Source: Amyelois transitella (taxonomy: Eukaryota > Arthropoda > Insecta > Lepidoptera > Pyralidae). Taken from it: a DNA stretch of 64,000 bases. Both the position numbers and the translations under genes were made by a program. This document shows positions 32,420-43,776 of this stretch, in pieces. A model generated the notes under the pieces. The model worked only from the letters and a program-made list of their open reading frames with translations. It had not been told where the DNA came from and made no database searches. The first letter of the stretch is position 1. Each line of letters starts with the position of its first letter. The stretch spans positions 1,908,001 to 1,972,000 of the forward strand of contig NC_083524.1 of assembly GCF_032362555.1 (NCBI RefSeq), given 5' to 3'.

Positions 32420-33168
32420 ATTTTCTTAGTGCAACATTTGAGATTTGATAGCACTGCTACACGAAGTCAAAGAATAAGGATAGATCGATTGGCCCCGATC
32501 AGAAGCATATTTGAACAATTTGTGAAAAATTCTCAAGATGCTTACATTCCGTATAAAAACCTAACTTTGGATGAAGAAGTAGTCGCCTTTAGAGGACGTT
32601 GCAGTTTTCGCTAATATATATCATCCAAACCAGCAAAATATGGCATAAAAATGTATGCTTTGGTGGACAACAAGACCTATTACACTCTAAATATGGAAAT
32701 ATATTGCGGCAAGCAACCTGAGAATAGTCCTTATGCAATAAACCCTACGATGTAGTTGATCGACTGGTACAGTGTGTTCCGCAAACTTCATGAAATATTA
32801 CTATGGATAATTTTTTTACAAGTTACGAGAGCACTAATCATTTATTGAAAGATCATAAACTGACTGTAGTCGGAACTTTACGGGCCAATAAAACTTGTAT
32901 TCCACCTGTATTCAAAATAAAACGTGAAGTGAATTCTACAAAATTTGGATTTCAGAAAGATATTACAATTTTATCCTACGTACCAAAGCCACGTAAAATG
33001 GTGTATATGATGTCGTCATTGCATCATGACAAAGAAATAGACCTTGAAACAGGGAGTCAGCAGAAACCAACTATTATAACATTCTACAATAAGACTAAAA
33101 GTGAAACACAACTGATTAAGATATCGTCCGTAAAGCGCCTCTTTACGCAAAATGAAAAAAATTTATAA
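32420..33168 (+). pseudogene. piggyBac-like transposase relic
   Basis: Plus frames give QHLRFDSTATRSQRIRIDRL, IRSIFEQFVKNSQDAYIPYK, LTLDEEVVAFRGRCSFR (Asp 1), KPAKYGIKMYALVDNKTYY, then NITMDNFFTSYESTNHLL (Asp 2), VVGTLRANK and PTIITFYNKTKSETQ, where the third Asp should follow but is replaced. Several stops separate them. The N- and C-termini are missing. It is unrelated in detail to the three other piggyBac-like elements here. Confidence 0.8.
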
Positions 33169-33540
33169 TTTTTTCCTTGTGAAAAGGAACGTTAAAACGG
33201 AATAACCTTGTAAAATCTGTTATAAGCTCGAACGCCTCTTTGCCGTACTAAAATGCAGTGAAACTCATCGCTTGGATTCAAAAGCGCCTGTATGGTGTTC
33301 TTGTCAGATGCAAAGACGCCACTTTTAATTTGAACCAATGGGAAGCGAGCATTTCGCTTAACTGTCATGGCGGCCGTGACCTAATATCGCACTCTTAATA
33401 AAATATCGACCCATCTCGAAATTTCGAAAAATTGAGTTTTTGTGAAATAATGACCTAATAGAGCAAACTTCATAACCTCCTTTAAAAAAAACGCCCTTAT
33501 TCCTTAGATTATAAGGTACAAAATAGATTGAGTCGTTGTA
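33169..33540. other. non-coding; possible left terminal region of the DUF7869 element
   Basis: It contains AATAATGACCTAA (33446-33458), whose inverse occurs at 40780-40792, and similar AAATA..GAC words. These could be subterminal repeats of an element enclosing the DUF7869-like gene. The evidence is weak. Confidence 0.3.
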
Positions 33541-34154
33541 TCTCCCTCCCCTCGCTCCTACTTCGTTCGTCGAACATCGACTGATTCAATCTTGCGTCGG
33601 CAGCCGCGCGCGTCGGTGGTGTCGAATCGCGGCCGATTTCGAGATTCGTCGCTGTTTCACTAAAAGTATAGGTAAGTTTATTGATTATGTTTTGATACAA
33701 TAACGACCGACTTTGTAATAAGTCTTTGTTTTATTAAATCTCTTTGTGTTTTGGTTAGTGAATTTTGTATTAAGTCTATATTTTATTAAAATGGGCTGTA
33801 GGTTAAGTGACCATTTTAACACGTTAGACATAGAAGAAATTATTTTTAAAAAATCTTTTTAATGTAATTTGGCGCGGAATATTAAGATATGAATGTATAT
33901 CTTATTTAATGTGAAATCGGTTCGATAGTTTTCAAAATATTTTCGAAAAACCTGACGAGGTCACCGGTGACCTGCTTGGCGCTATTAAGCGAAAATATTA
34001 AAAACCGTTACGAAGGCGCCGGAGTGTCCGCAACCCCGGTCACCCGCTCCCCGCAGTCGTTTGCCTACACTGGAGGTGCGCGCACGTCGCTTTAGATAAG
34101 GTTTATATTGTCAGTTTTCTTTCGTTATTTCGTTATACCCAATACTTGTGAAAT

Positions 34155-36035
34155 ATGGATATTGAAACTTCAGATTTGGAAGATTTTACCCAAGAAGATT
34201 TACGTGACATCGATTTACTTGAAGCTAGTATTTTTGAAAAGATAAGACGGGATTGGGATTTGAATGAAAGACAAGATACAGATAGCGAAGAGGTTATTCA
34301 TGTTCCGAGAAAGCGCAGACGTATTTTTATTACAAGTGATTCTGAGTCAGAATGCGATCCCGTGGAAAAGTTCGTTACAGAAAACATACCTAGTTTGAGT
34401 GGAAGTACATCACAAAAATGGGTTGAGCCAAAGGGGCACCAACCATCTGTTATCGCCTTTACAGAGCCAACAGGTAATGGTTTTTTTCAAACTTGAAAAC
34501 GGAAATATTATATTAATTTGTTACGAATATATTCGATATCATTAACAAATTAATATATCATTACAGTCAAATGAAATGTACATATAATTTTCTATTATTT
34601 TATAGGAATGAAGGAACCATATGCTAGTCAACTGCGAAATGCAGCCCAAGGCCAATATTTCAGCCTTATGGTACCAGATGATATCTTTGAAGAAATCGCA
34701 GTTCAAACGAATTTGTTTGCAGAACAACGACAAAGAAGTGTAAAACCTTCGTCACGCTCGCATAAGTGGAAACCAACTACAAAAGATGAAGTAAAAAGAT
34801 TCTTTGGCTTAATATTGTACATGGGTCTTGTGAAGTTACCAAAAATCAGTCTTTATTGGAGTACAGACCGTGTTTACAGGCAACATTTTCCTCCAACTGT
34901 CATGAGCCGAAACAGATTTGAAATATTATTGCAGAATTTGCACTTTACAAATAACGAAACAGCTGATACTAAAGATAGAATTTGTAAAATACGACCTCTC
35001 ATCGACAAATTAAACGAGAACTTTAAAAAACACTATGGGCCTAAGGAAGACGTATGTGTCGATGAAACGCAGGTCCCATTCAGAGGCCGTATAATCTTTA
35101 GGCAATATAATAAGAGCAAAAGACACAAGTATGGAATGAAACTTTTTAAACTATGTACAATACCAGGCTATACATGCAAATTGCAATTGTATGCAGGTAA
35201 AAATAATGAGATACTAAATACCTCACCGACAAAAGTTGTGATGTCTTTATGTGATCACATATTAAGTTTGGGACATACTGTTGCAACAGATAATTGGTAT
35301 ACTAGTTTAGAGCTAGCAAACCAACTTCTTGACAAGGATACTCATTTGGTCGGAACCCTGAGGAAAAATAGGAAAGGTTTGCCCAAAGCAGTGGTTGAGG
35401 CTAAATTAAAACCAGGTGAATCTATTGCAATGGAAAATGAACGTGGCATATGTGTACTTAAATGGAAAGACAAACGGGATGTGTTGATGCTATCGACAAA
35501 GCACTCAAAAGGGTTCTCTAAGGTTATTAAAAAGGGCAGGACGATTCGAAAACCAAGAATGATAATAGCCTACAATAAAGCAAAAGGAGCAGTCGATATG
35601 AGTGACCAGATGACTGCATATTCGTCGCCATTAAGAAAAACAGTAAAATGGTACAAGAAATTAGGAATCGAAGTTATTTTAAATACAGCTGTTGTAAATG
35701 GATGGATCATGTACACTGAAAATAAAAAAGTGAATGAAAGTATAGTAGAGTACAGAAGGCAGTTAGTGGAGTATCTGGTAGATTCAGGAATGGATAATGA
35801 AAAACTTGAACATACTGAAAGACCAAAACGACTGAAGCACCAATTGGAAAAGCGAGAGGGCAATGTTAGAAACACAAGACGTTTCTGTTCAGTATGCTAC
35901 AAAAAAAACACTGCAATGCTTGGTTATAAAGTTGCCAAAAATAAAACAAAGAAAGTTGCAACATACTGCAAAGAGTGTCCAAATGAACCATACTTTTGTT
36001 TGACCTGTTTTAATAAGTTCCATCGCTATGTTTAA
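34155..36035 (+). CDS. piggyBac-like transposase of pB3, two exons, open
   Basis: Exon 1 (34155-34473) is acidic (MDIETSDLEDFTQEDL) and has a basic patch (PRKRRRIF). The donor is GTAATG, the acceptor TTTATAG, and exon 2 runs 34606-36035; the phase-1 join makes Gly, for about 582 residues. Catalytic Asp residues are in DVCVDETQVPFRG, TVATDNWYTSLE and GAVDMSDQMTAY. The C-terminus is the family Cys-rich domain: FCSVCYKKN, YCKECPNEPYFCLTCFNKFH. Length equals typical piggyBac (about 590). Nothing broken is seen, so this copy may be active. Confidence 0.93.
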
Positions 36036-36514
36036 GTTTTTAATTCATCATTTTAATTTTATTTTTTATTGATACTTTTAAATAAAATAGTTTGCGCTGC
36101 GATTTTCATATGCTTAAGTAGTTTTATTTTCCCTTCAACAAAATTTCCAACCCTTATAATTCTCAAATGTATGTGTAGAATATTTGAGATTGAATTGGTA
36201 TTTTCTATTATGATATTATATAATCTATTTGATAAGTGTAATACAAAAATTGAACTATTTGATAAGTGACAAAAGCACAAACAAGTTGGTTTTCACTTAT
36301 CACAAACTATCATGTTCATAATTTCAGAAGTATTTTCGAAAAAAAAAATAGTTAGGCAGGAACCACGCCGAAGATGTATTCTACAGCGCCACTCCGGTCA
36401 TTTCAGTTCAGAAATTGTATTAGAAACGCGTCCTACGGCGCACAAATTCGTTCCAAAAACAAGTTTACCTTGAGGTCACCGGTGACCGCTATGGCGCGTA
36501 AATCTAGGTAGGGG

Positions 36515-36534
36515 CCCGGTCACCGGTGACCGGG
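36515..36534. promoter_or_regulatory. 20-bp perfect palindrome near the pB3 right end
   Basis: CCCGGTCACCGGTGACCGGG is fully self-complementary and lies 15 bp from the terminus. The GGTCACCGGTGACC core recurs at 36474 and 33959. Likely a transposase-binding or structural site. Confidence 0.6.
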
Positions 36535-39500
36535 GTGGCAGCTAACGTGTTAAAGTTAGGGCTATATCGTTATAAAAATTCTAAATTAAATAACTCTTAA
36601 ATCGAATTCGGTCTCTGTTCTTTAAAAAGTTCATTAACTATAATGGTGTATTAGATGTTTAGTCTTTGTATTACTAAATTATTGGTTAAAGCTGTGTGAT
36701 AGCATACAATAGGTCACCTTTTAATTGAATTTGCAGTATGACTTACCTACTCTACTACTGCTAAATTACTTATAGAATACTTAGGTACTTACCACTTTTT
36801 GCAGATCTTACTAAGTCATCATGGAAAAGCAACGACTGAAACAGATATTTGAAAACCTCAATATAAACTGCAGAGGTAAACGTGTCGATAGTTCATCACA
36901 AGACAACGACTGTGCTGCTATAAAAAAGGTTTTTATCGGACCTAAGAGAAGAGTTTGCCGTAAGCTTGTATTCAACTCACCATCACCAGCTTGTTCATCA
37001 GAAACGTTACCTGCAAACAAAGAGAGTTTTGATGGTTCTACGCTGGACACTCAGGCTACTGATGATATTTTACCTATAGTCGAACTTGAAGATAACACTT
37101 TCCAGTCTACATCCGCTGCTGACGAGGTTTTCTGTAAGATAAATGAAAAGTCTTCGCAAAAAAATGTTAAAATTTCCCATTACTACAAGGATATACCGTA
37201 CCATAGATGAGAGCCCTCAAGTCAATTCATTGAAATCACTTGCTACTGGAATTGTAATAATGAGCGACATTTTACTACCCAAAACTAATATTAACATGGA
37301 AACTCTAGAAGCCATAGATACGACTGCAACTTCAGAAAAAGCCACTCTTTCTGTACAAAAACATTCGCCACAAATCTCACCATCAAATTCTGATAAAATG
37401 CCATCTGAAAATAAAATAGAAAGCGATCCTTCGCATGTACCTGTTGCACTGGTTGCTGACCCGGCGACGCCACTAGCAATTGAATCTGAATACCAACTTT
37501 CTCATACCTCTTTGACTACTACATCTATTAATAATACAACAACAACACCGCGAAATTCATTGATCTGCAAAATTGATTTATCGAGACTAGTCTCCATTAG
37601 AAATATTAAACTCAGTAAGATTCTTTCACTTAATTCGCCTGGTTCATCCGCTAGTGACACTAATGATTCACATACGACTAGCACAAAGCCAACAAACAAT
37701 TCATCTCAAAAGACCTTAAGAACCAATGACAAACATTACCAACTATCTCCAATTAATTCCAACGAAAGTGATCCTGATCTTAGTGATTTAGATCCCACTT
37801 ATCATACATTACAGGAATGGTAGATATAGATAGTCGACCGGCGCCATCCTTGTTATCTCTTTCGTCGTCTTCAAGCTCTGGAACATCAAGCTCTGGAACA
37901 TCATCTGAAAATAGCGCTGATAGTTCAATTTCACCAATTCGTAAAACTAGAAAACGCAAACGTGAACCTGAATCTTGGAAATTCAATACTGCAAAACGTT
38001 TAAGAAATACTGGTCAATCATATTTATCGGTCAGAACTAAGAAAACAGTTGATGCACGTAAGGTCAAACCACCATGCAATGAAAAATGCCGTTTGAAGTG
38101 TTTTAGTAAATTTACTGAACAAGAAAGGAAAACATATTTTGATAAATATTGGGATTTAAGAGATATAAATATACAGAGAGCATATATTAAAAGTTGTATG
38201 GTCGAAATCAAGCCTAAGTATAAATACAGCAAGAATGAGAATCTTAGAAAGTCAAACTATGCTTTTTATCTGAACCGTAGTAACACAAAAGAAAGGGTTT
38301 GCAAAACTTTTTTCATTAATACATTTGATATAACAGACAGAATGATACGTACGGTTAAAGAAAAATGTGACGAACATAACTTTCTAAGTGAAGACAAACG
38401 TGGAAAACATGGAAACCATAGAAAGATCGATTCTACTTTAGTACGCGACATTAAGAGTTTCATAGCTCCGATTCCTCGGGTTGAGTCCCATTATACTAGA
38501 GCAACATCATGTGAATATATTTCTCCCGGCAGAACATTGACCGAAATTTATCAGGATTTCGTGGAGCTGCAACAAAAGAATGGACGTTCGTCAGGCAAGT
38601 TTTGCAATTTCTATGAAATTTTTAAGGACACCGGTATAAAAATACACCAACCTAAAAAGGATCTGTGCGACTTATGTAGAGATTATAAATTAACACCGAA
38701 CAACGAGGACTTGAAACAAGAGTATGACAGACATATAGAAGAGAAGGACTTATCAAGGAAAGAAAAAAAGGAAGATCGATACGCTATAAACGAAAATAAA
38801 ATTGTTGCGGTCTACGACCTGGAAGCTATATTACAGGTACCGCAAGGGAAATCAAGTAGTTTATATTACAAAACAAAAATGAACTGTTACAATTTCACCA
38901 TTGCAGAATTAGCCAAAAAGAATCCTACTGAAGAGGATAGCAACAAAGCATACACGAATGTATACAGTTACTTTTGGGATGAAACACAAGGCCAAAAAGG
39001 TTCCATCGAAATCGCAACGTGTGTTCTAAATTTCTTACGGTTGGTAAACGAACGGAGCACAAGCAAGTCTGTGGACGTAATTTTTTACTCTGACAATACA
39101 TTTAGTCAGAACAAAAACAAATATATTACAACGTTGTACATGTATGCGTTGACACAATTTGAAAACATCAACTCTATACGTCACAAATATTTAATCAAGG
39201 GTCATACACAAAATGAAAACGACAATGCCCATAGCTTAATCGAAAAAGAAATACAAAAGTATCTCAAAGCAGACACAATTTACACTCCGATTCAATATAT
39301 TCCTCTGATAAAAAGCGCTAAAAAAACTGGTAAGAAATTTGAAGTACAGACTTTGACATTTGATGATTTTGTAGATGTTAAAGATTTACAAAGTCAATGG
39401 GGTTTGAATTTCACCAAAGATACAAACAGGAATTCAATTGTATGGAATGACGTTAAGATATTGGACTTCCGTAAAGATGAACCATTCAAATTCTACTTCA

Positions 39501-39719
39501 AAACATCGTACAAAGACGAGGAATATCGTGAAGTAGATGTGCGGATGAGAAAAGCCCTACCTGTCATTAATGATATCGTGCTCAGAAAGGCGTATATGGA
39601 AAAATTCAATTTAAATGATAACAAAAAGAGAGACATAAAAAACTTAATTATAAAGAAAGTGATACCGCCTTATTATGCTAGTTACTACAAGGATTTGGTA
39701 TAAGTTAGAATATAATTTA

Positions 39720-39984
39720 TGTCAATAAAGTTTTAAGGTTTTATAAACAAAACTTAATACCCAAGTACAAATTAATTTAATTCTTAAGACTGTCGTAAAC
39801 GGGGCTGTGCTAAATAGGTATTAAGTATTAAAAATAATAACAGTTTGATAAACATTTATTGATACTGTTTTTTTGTTATTTTAGTTTTCGTATAAGAAGT
39901 TCCTACTGCCTTGTCACATAGTAAGACTGATATTTTGAATTTATTTTAAGACTTGTGTACTTGGTACGATTTTATAAAGATTTT
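39720..39984. other. 3' flank of the DUF7869-like gene, no other gene seen
   Basis: AATAAA at 39724, then AT-rich sequence. Nothing else supported. Confidence 0.4.
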
Positions 39985-40256
39985 TGATACTGAATAAATA
40001 TATAAATAAATAAATAAATAAATATATATGGGACAAATTACACTGATTGAGTTAGCCTCGAAGTAAGTTCGAAACTTGTGTTACGAGATACTAACTCAAC
40101 GATACTATATTTTATAATAAATACTTATATAGATAAACATCCAAGACCCAGGACAATCAGAAAAAGTTCTTTTCTCATCATGCCTTGACCGGGATTCGAA
40201 CCCGGGACCTCCGGTGTCACAGACAAGCGTACTACCGCTGAGCCACAGAGGCCGTC
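39985..40256 (-). mobile_element. tRNA-derived SINE
   Basis: On minus, from about 40256: a tRNA-like head with TGGCTCAGCGGTAGTACGC (A box) and GGTTCGAATCC (B box, 40192-40202), then a family-specific body and a (TTTA)n tail toward 39985. The body and tail show it is a SINE, not a functional tRNA. The head resembles moth SINEs I know. Confidence 0.85.
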
Positions 40257-41480
40257 ATGGCCGAATGTTTAAACATTACTTTTTTAAAATAATGTAAAAC
40301 AAATATTTTTATTGTAAGAAGAATTTATGATACTCAAAACTTAATACTATCATTATAGGTAGGTACCTAATAATGTAATTTTATTTGATACCTAGTCACA
40401 TACTTATTCATTTTCTTTCATTTCCTTGTATTACAATTAATACACAATTGTAAACTTTTCTTAATAAATAAATACGTGATAAAATAGATTTTTATTTACA
40501 ATTTCTCAATCAATTTAAAATATTCTGTACTATATAAAATAAATAATAATGTAATGCATGTATAATGTAATGATTACCTTTAAAATGCAATTATAATAAC
40601 ATTCGTCTTACCACAAATTTTAAAATAAGTCAATACGCTATGTAAGATATGTTGTATTAAAGAGGCTTACTTGCTAATGTGTTACACTTTTTATTGAAAG
40701 TTTTATAAAATAGTGACTTATATAGAAAGTGTTCAGGTTATTTTTTCGAATATGTAGTAAAATATTGACTTATTTTAAGTTAGGTCATTATTTTTCTTGA
40801 TTTTTTTTACGAAATAATAACTCATTTAAATGCAGTTTACTTAATGTTTTTTACTACGCTTTTATTAGCTTGGGTTGTATGTATGTATGTATGTATGTAT
40901 GTATAGTATGTATGTAACGGAATCTTTGAGCTTAATTTTCACTGATTTTTAAACGTCTGATCAACTTGGAACTTTGCACACGTATCAAGGACCGATGACA
41001 ATGCAATATTTTGATAAGAGTTTCTCATTATCCTTATTAAAACTGCCAGGATTAATAAATTCATTTTTAGATCCTTCGTATGAGAGTAAGAGAGACAGAG
41101 ATAGCACCAGTGCCAGTAATCTCCATACAAGAAACCAAGAAGTTCTGACGTATAATGAGTCAAAAAGATATGTAATATATTTCCATATAATGTTACTATT
41201 AACCTGAGGCTTCTTTATTTCATCGCATTGCTCCATTTAGAATTACCATTAGAAACCATAGTAGAATTAGTAGAATATTTTAAAACAATAAAAAATATAT
41301 AAGTAATAAAACAAAAGTAATAAATGAAAATTGAACAACTAAATTTACAATAATACAAGAATAAAGTTACTACCTACAGAACTTTGCGATATTTAATACG
41401 TATTTAACATATTAATGCAATTCTTGAATTAACATTAGGTACCTTTTGCCTATTTATAATAGCAACACTGTAATACTCGT
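40257..41480. other. AT-rich, repeats only
   Basis: A (GTAT)n microsatellite lies at about 40876-40914, followed by a stretch (CGTCTGATCAACTTGGAACT) that I recognise only as an interspersed moth repeat. AAATA..GAC words at 40710-40820 may belong to the DUF7869 element. No gene. Confidence 0.45.
40876..40914. repeat. (GTAT)n microsatellite
   Basis: About nine GTAT units with one interruption. Confidence 0.9.
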
Positions 41481-41850
41481 TTGGAAAATGAGTGACAGTT
41501 TTTTATGTCAAATAAGTTTTGCAGTAAGTTTTGATTGAATTCGATTCGAACACCTGTAAACTTTCTTTCTGTTGTTTTTTACCGGTGCCTGTGTATTTAC
41601 CTATTTGCACTTTGTTTTGTGCTGATAACTTGTCGTTATTTGGAGTTTGGAATCTTCCGTTGAGTCGAGCTTTGTTCTTCCGGATATTCGTGTGATTTTA
41701 TCATCTGAGATTGGACTCTGACTGTGTTTACTGTGTTGTGCAGATATTTTGAGATAGGACTCCTGTAAAAAGTACCTTATTATTTGAGATAGGAGTCCCA
41801 AGTTTGTGTTTGTTTTTGTGAAAGACAGATTTTACAACAAAAGTGCCACG

Positions 41851-41899
41851 ATGTCTTCAGATAAACTTTGTTGCGTTCCTGGTTGTAAAGGCAGTGGAG
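41851..41899 (+). CDS. possible first coding exon of a THAP-type protein
   Basis: ATG at 41851 opens MSSDKLCCVPGCKGSGG, then a GTATGT donor at 41900. A Cys-x-x-x-Cys start followed by an early phase-1 intron is how many insect THAP zinc-finger genes begin. No further exon is found before the repeats and inverted repeat downstream, so it is either an orphan exon or the start of a gene disrupted here. Confidence 0.35.
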
Positions 41900-42059
41900 G
41901 TATGTTTGAAATATTTTTGTTCCTGTATTAATCTGCCTCTTAATCTTGTGGTTTGATTCCTGGCAAGGCCACAATCGAAAATTATTACGTTTGCTGGATA
42001 GTCAAAAATATTATTAACAGTGATTTATCACTATAAAATTCTTTTCAACTGGGTTTAAC

Positions 42060-42240
42060 AATCATCATACATACATATAATCACGTCTATATCCCTTGCG
42101 GGGTAGACAGAGCCAACAGTCTTGTAAAGACTGATAGGCCACGTTCAGCTATTTGGCTTTAAGATAGAATTGAGATTCAAATAGTGACAGGTTGCAAGCC
42201 CATCGCCTTAAAAAGAATCATGATGATGAGAATATTATGA
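42060..42240. repeat. interspersed moth repeat
   Basis: The words ATCACGTCTATATCCCTTGC, GGGGTAGACAGAGCCAACAG and TAGTGACAGGTTGCAAGCCC match a very common lepidopteran dispersed repeat, probably a LINE or SINE 3' portion. Only part of it is present. Confidence 0.65.
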
Positions 42241-42427
42241 GATTTAATCCAATCAGGCCACATATAACTTTAAGAAAGTTAGTTGTGAAAACCTCCGGCG
42301 ATGGGCGCATGGTTGCGAAAGTCTTTTCTAGTAAGATAGTTATACCAGAAGTGTTAACTTCCAAAAAATAATTGTATAAAAAAACTAAAAAACTACCCGT
42401 TTTATTGCAAATCGAACTAAAAAATAG

Positions 42428-42937
42428 AAAATAAATAATAGTTTAAAAAAAACTAAAAATTTACGCTTTTATTGCTAATCAAACTAAAAAATAGAAAATA
42501 AAAATTAATGACAAAGGAATTCAGTAGTAGCAAGTCGAACAATCAGTTATAGTCAGTTGTAGTAGTAATTACCTCGGATTAAAATTATAACAAAATTAAA
42601 TTTATAAACAAAACAATTTAAATCAGAGTAAAAAGCGTGGGGTGCATTTTACTTCATTTTCATAACTCTCTTGTCATAAATATATGCTAATAGAATGATT
42701 TTAATATTTACTACATCAGGCACCCCACGCTTTTTACTCTGATTTAAATTGTTTTGTTTATAAATTTAATTTTGTTATAATTTTAATCCGAGGTAATTAC
42801 TACTACAACTGACTATAACTGATTGTTCGACTTGCTACTACTGAATTCCTTTGTCATTAATTTTTATTTTCTATTTTTTAGTTTGATTAGCAATAAAAGC
42901 GTAAATTTTTAGTTTTTTTTAAACTATTATTTATTTT
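42428..42937. repeat. perfect 218-bp inverted repeat with 74-bp spacer
   Basis: 42428-42645 is the exact inverse of 42720-42937; no mismatch found over 218 bp. The left arm is preceded (from about 42376) by a diverged partial copy of its own outer 60 bp. It directly adjoins the MULE gene end at 42975. No open frame. It could be a foldback element/MITE or a recent inverted duplication. Confidence 0.95.
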
Positions 42938-42974
42938 TATATACCAAATGGTATAAAATACTCCCTTTTGTTCA

Positions 42975-43156
42975 TCAAAAATCGAAGGAAATCACAAAGG
43001 CAGTATAATCATTTTCAGGCATATCTGAATGCGACATAAGCCACGCTTTTAGTTCTCCTAAGCTAATGGTAGATGGTCCGTACTTTTTTTCACGAATTTT
43101 GGCTAGGTAATTTTTTAGTTGCGTTTTAGATGGCATATTGGAGTACGGTTCTCGCA
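42975..43156 (-). pseudogene. MULE-type transposase gene, middle fragment
   Basis: Minus frame EPYSNMPSKTQLKNYLAKIR, SLGELKAWLMSHSDMP and YTAFVISFDF to a stop at 42975. This region precedes the MULE catalytic domain in FLYWCH/FAR1-type transposases. It continues the protein from 48469 once the LINE between them is set aside. The catalytic domain is absent; the inverted repeat lies next in line. Confidence 0.7.
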
Positions 43157-43776
43157 GCCACCGCATGCGCACGTTTCTATGAGCCATTCCGAGCAAAACC
43201 AGTGATCTAGACCTCACTCTTACGACCCTTAACACCGTGTCACCGTGTCTACGGTCGCTGGACGCAGACGTACCAACAAGACCAATCCACAAGACCTCCG
43301 GCCTACGGCGCTTAACCCGGGCGCTCAGTGTCTCGCACGAATGGTTTCTACATTTACAAAGAAGTGGACACTCTGTAGCTCCTTCTCGCACCTATGCTAT
43401 TCTAAGTTAAGTGAAGTGAAACAGTGCAAGTGAATGATTTAAAATTAAGCTACCGCCGCTTGCGATTATATCACAGAAGAAATCATACCAAATAATTATA
43501 AACCTGTTCATTATATCACAATAATAATACTGTTGCCTATTATAGCTAAGTAATAACAAAAAGTTTAATAATTTATAGCCTGGCCAGAGTTTCGAAGCAA
43601 AATAATAATTACAACAAAAGGATTACTTGCAACTTATATCTATCCAGTCCAGAAAGGTGAATCAGCTGTGTGCCTACGCATTTTCATTTTCTACTATTTG
43701 TCAGCCTATCTTTTTCATTTGACTACGGCGCCGTAAAGCGGGTGATACTAACGATTCCCGAAAATAAAGCTTTTCC

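Larger units (their letters stand above)
33820..36549 (+). mobile_element. apparently intact piggyBac-like transposon pB3 (2,730 bp)
   Basis: Termini CACGTTAG at 33820 and CTAACGTG at 36549 are bordered by TTAA (33816-33819 and 36550-36553). Three copies of the palindrome GGTCACCGGTGACC lie inside: 33959-33972, 36474-36487 and 36518-36531. The element sits in the 5' intron of the DUF7869-like gene and carries one open spliced transposase gene. Confidence 0.93.
33540..39703 (+). pseudogene. DUF7869-type (possibly Sola-like transposase) gene with two frame changes
   Basis: A GC-rich 5' exon ends at 33671 before GTAAGT. A TTTTTGCAG acceptor at 36804 is followed by ATG at 36821. Coding then runs in three overlapping frames: 36821-37207, 37143-37823 and 37817-39703 (628 residues), so about two shifts break it, unless further introns exist. 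The last frame has a low-complexity Ser region, a basic region (RKTRKRKREPESWKF), a Cys motif (CNEKCRLKCFSKF), a Cys pair (DLCDLCRDYK) and candidate acidic residues in VYDLEAILQVPQG (about 333), YSDNTFSQNKN (about 424) and GHTQNENDNAHSLIE (about 469). I match this to the DUF7869 family, an RNase H-like group linked to transposons. AATAAA lies at 39724. Confidence 0.6.

Noticed and set aside
36059-36280. Small frames after the pB3 transposase
   Set aside because: AT-rich 3' region with overlapping frames on both strands; no protein signal.
40190-40256. A tRNA gene with A and B boxes
   Set aside because: It continues into a SINE body and (TTTA)n tail; it is the head of a SINE.
40939-41236. Overlapping small frames near 41000
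   Set aside because: They lie in dispersed repeat sequence and none resembles a protein family.
42428-42937. CRISPR-like or origin-like palindrome
   Set aside because: Eukaryotic context, only two arms in inverted order, no spaced direct repeats.
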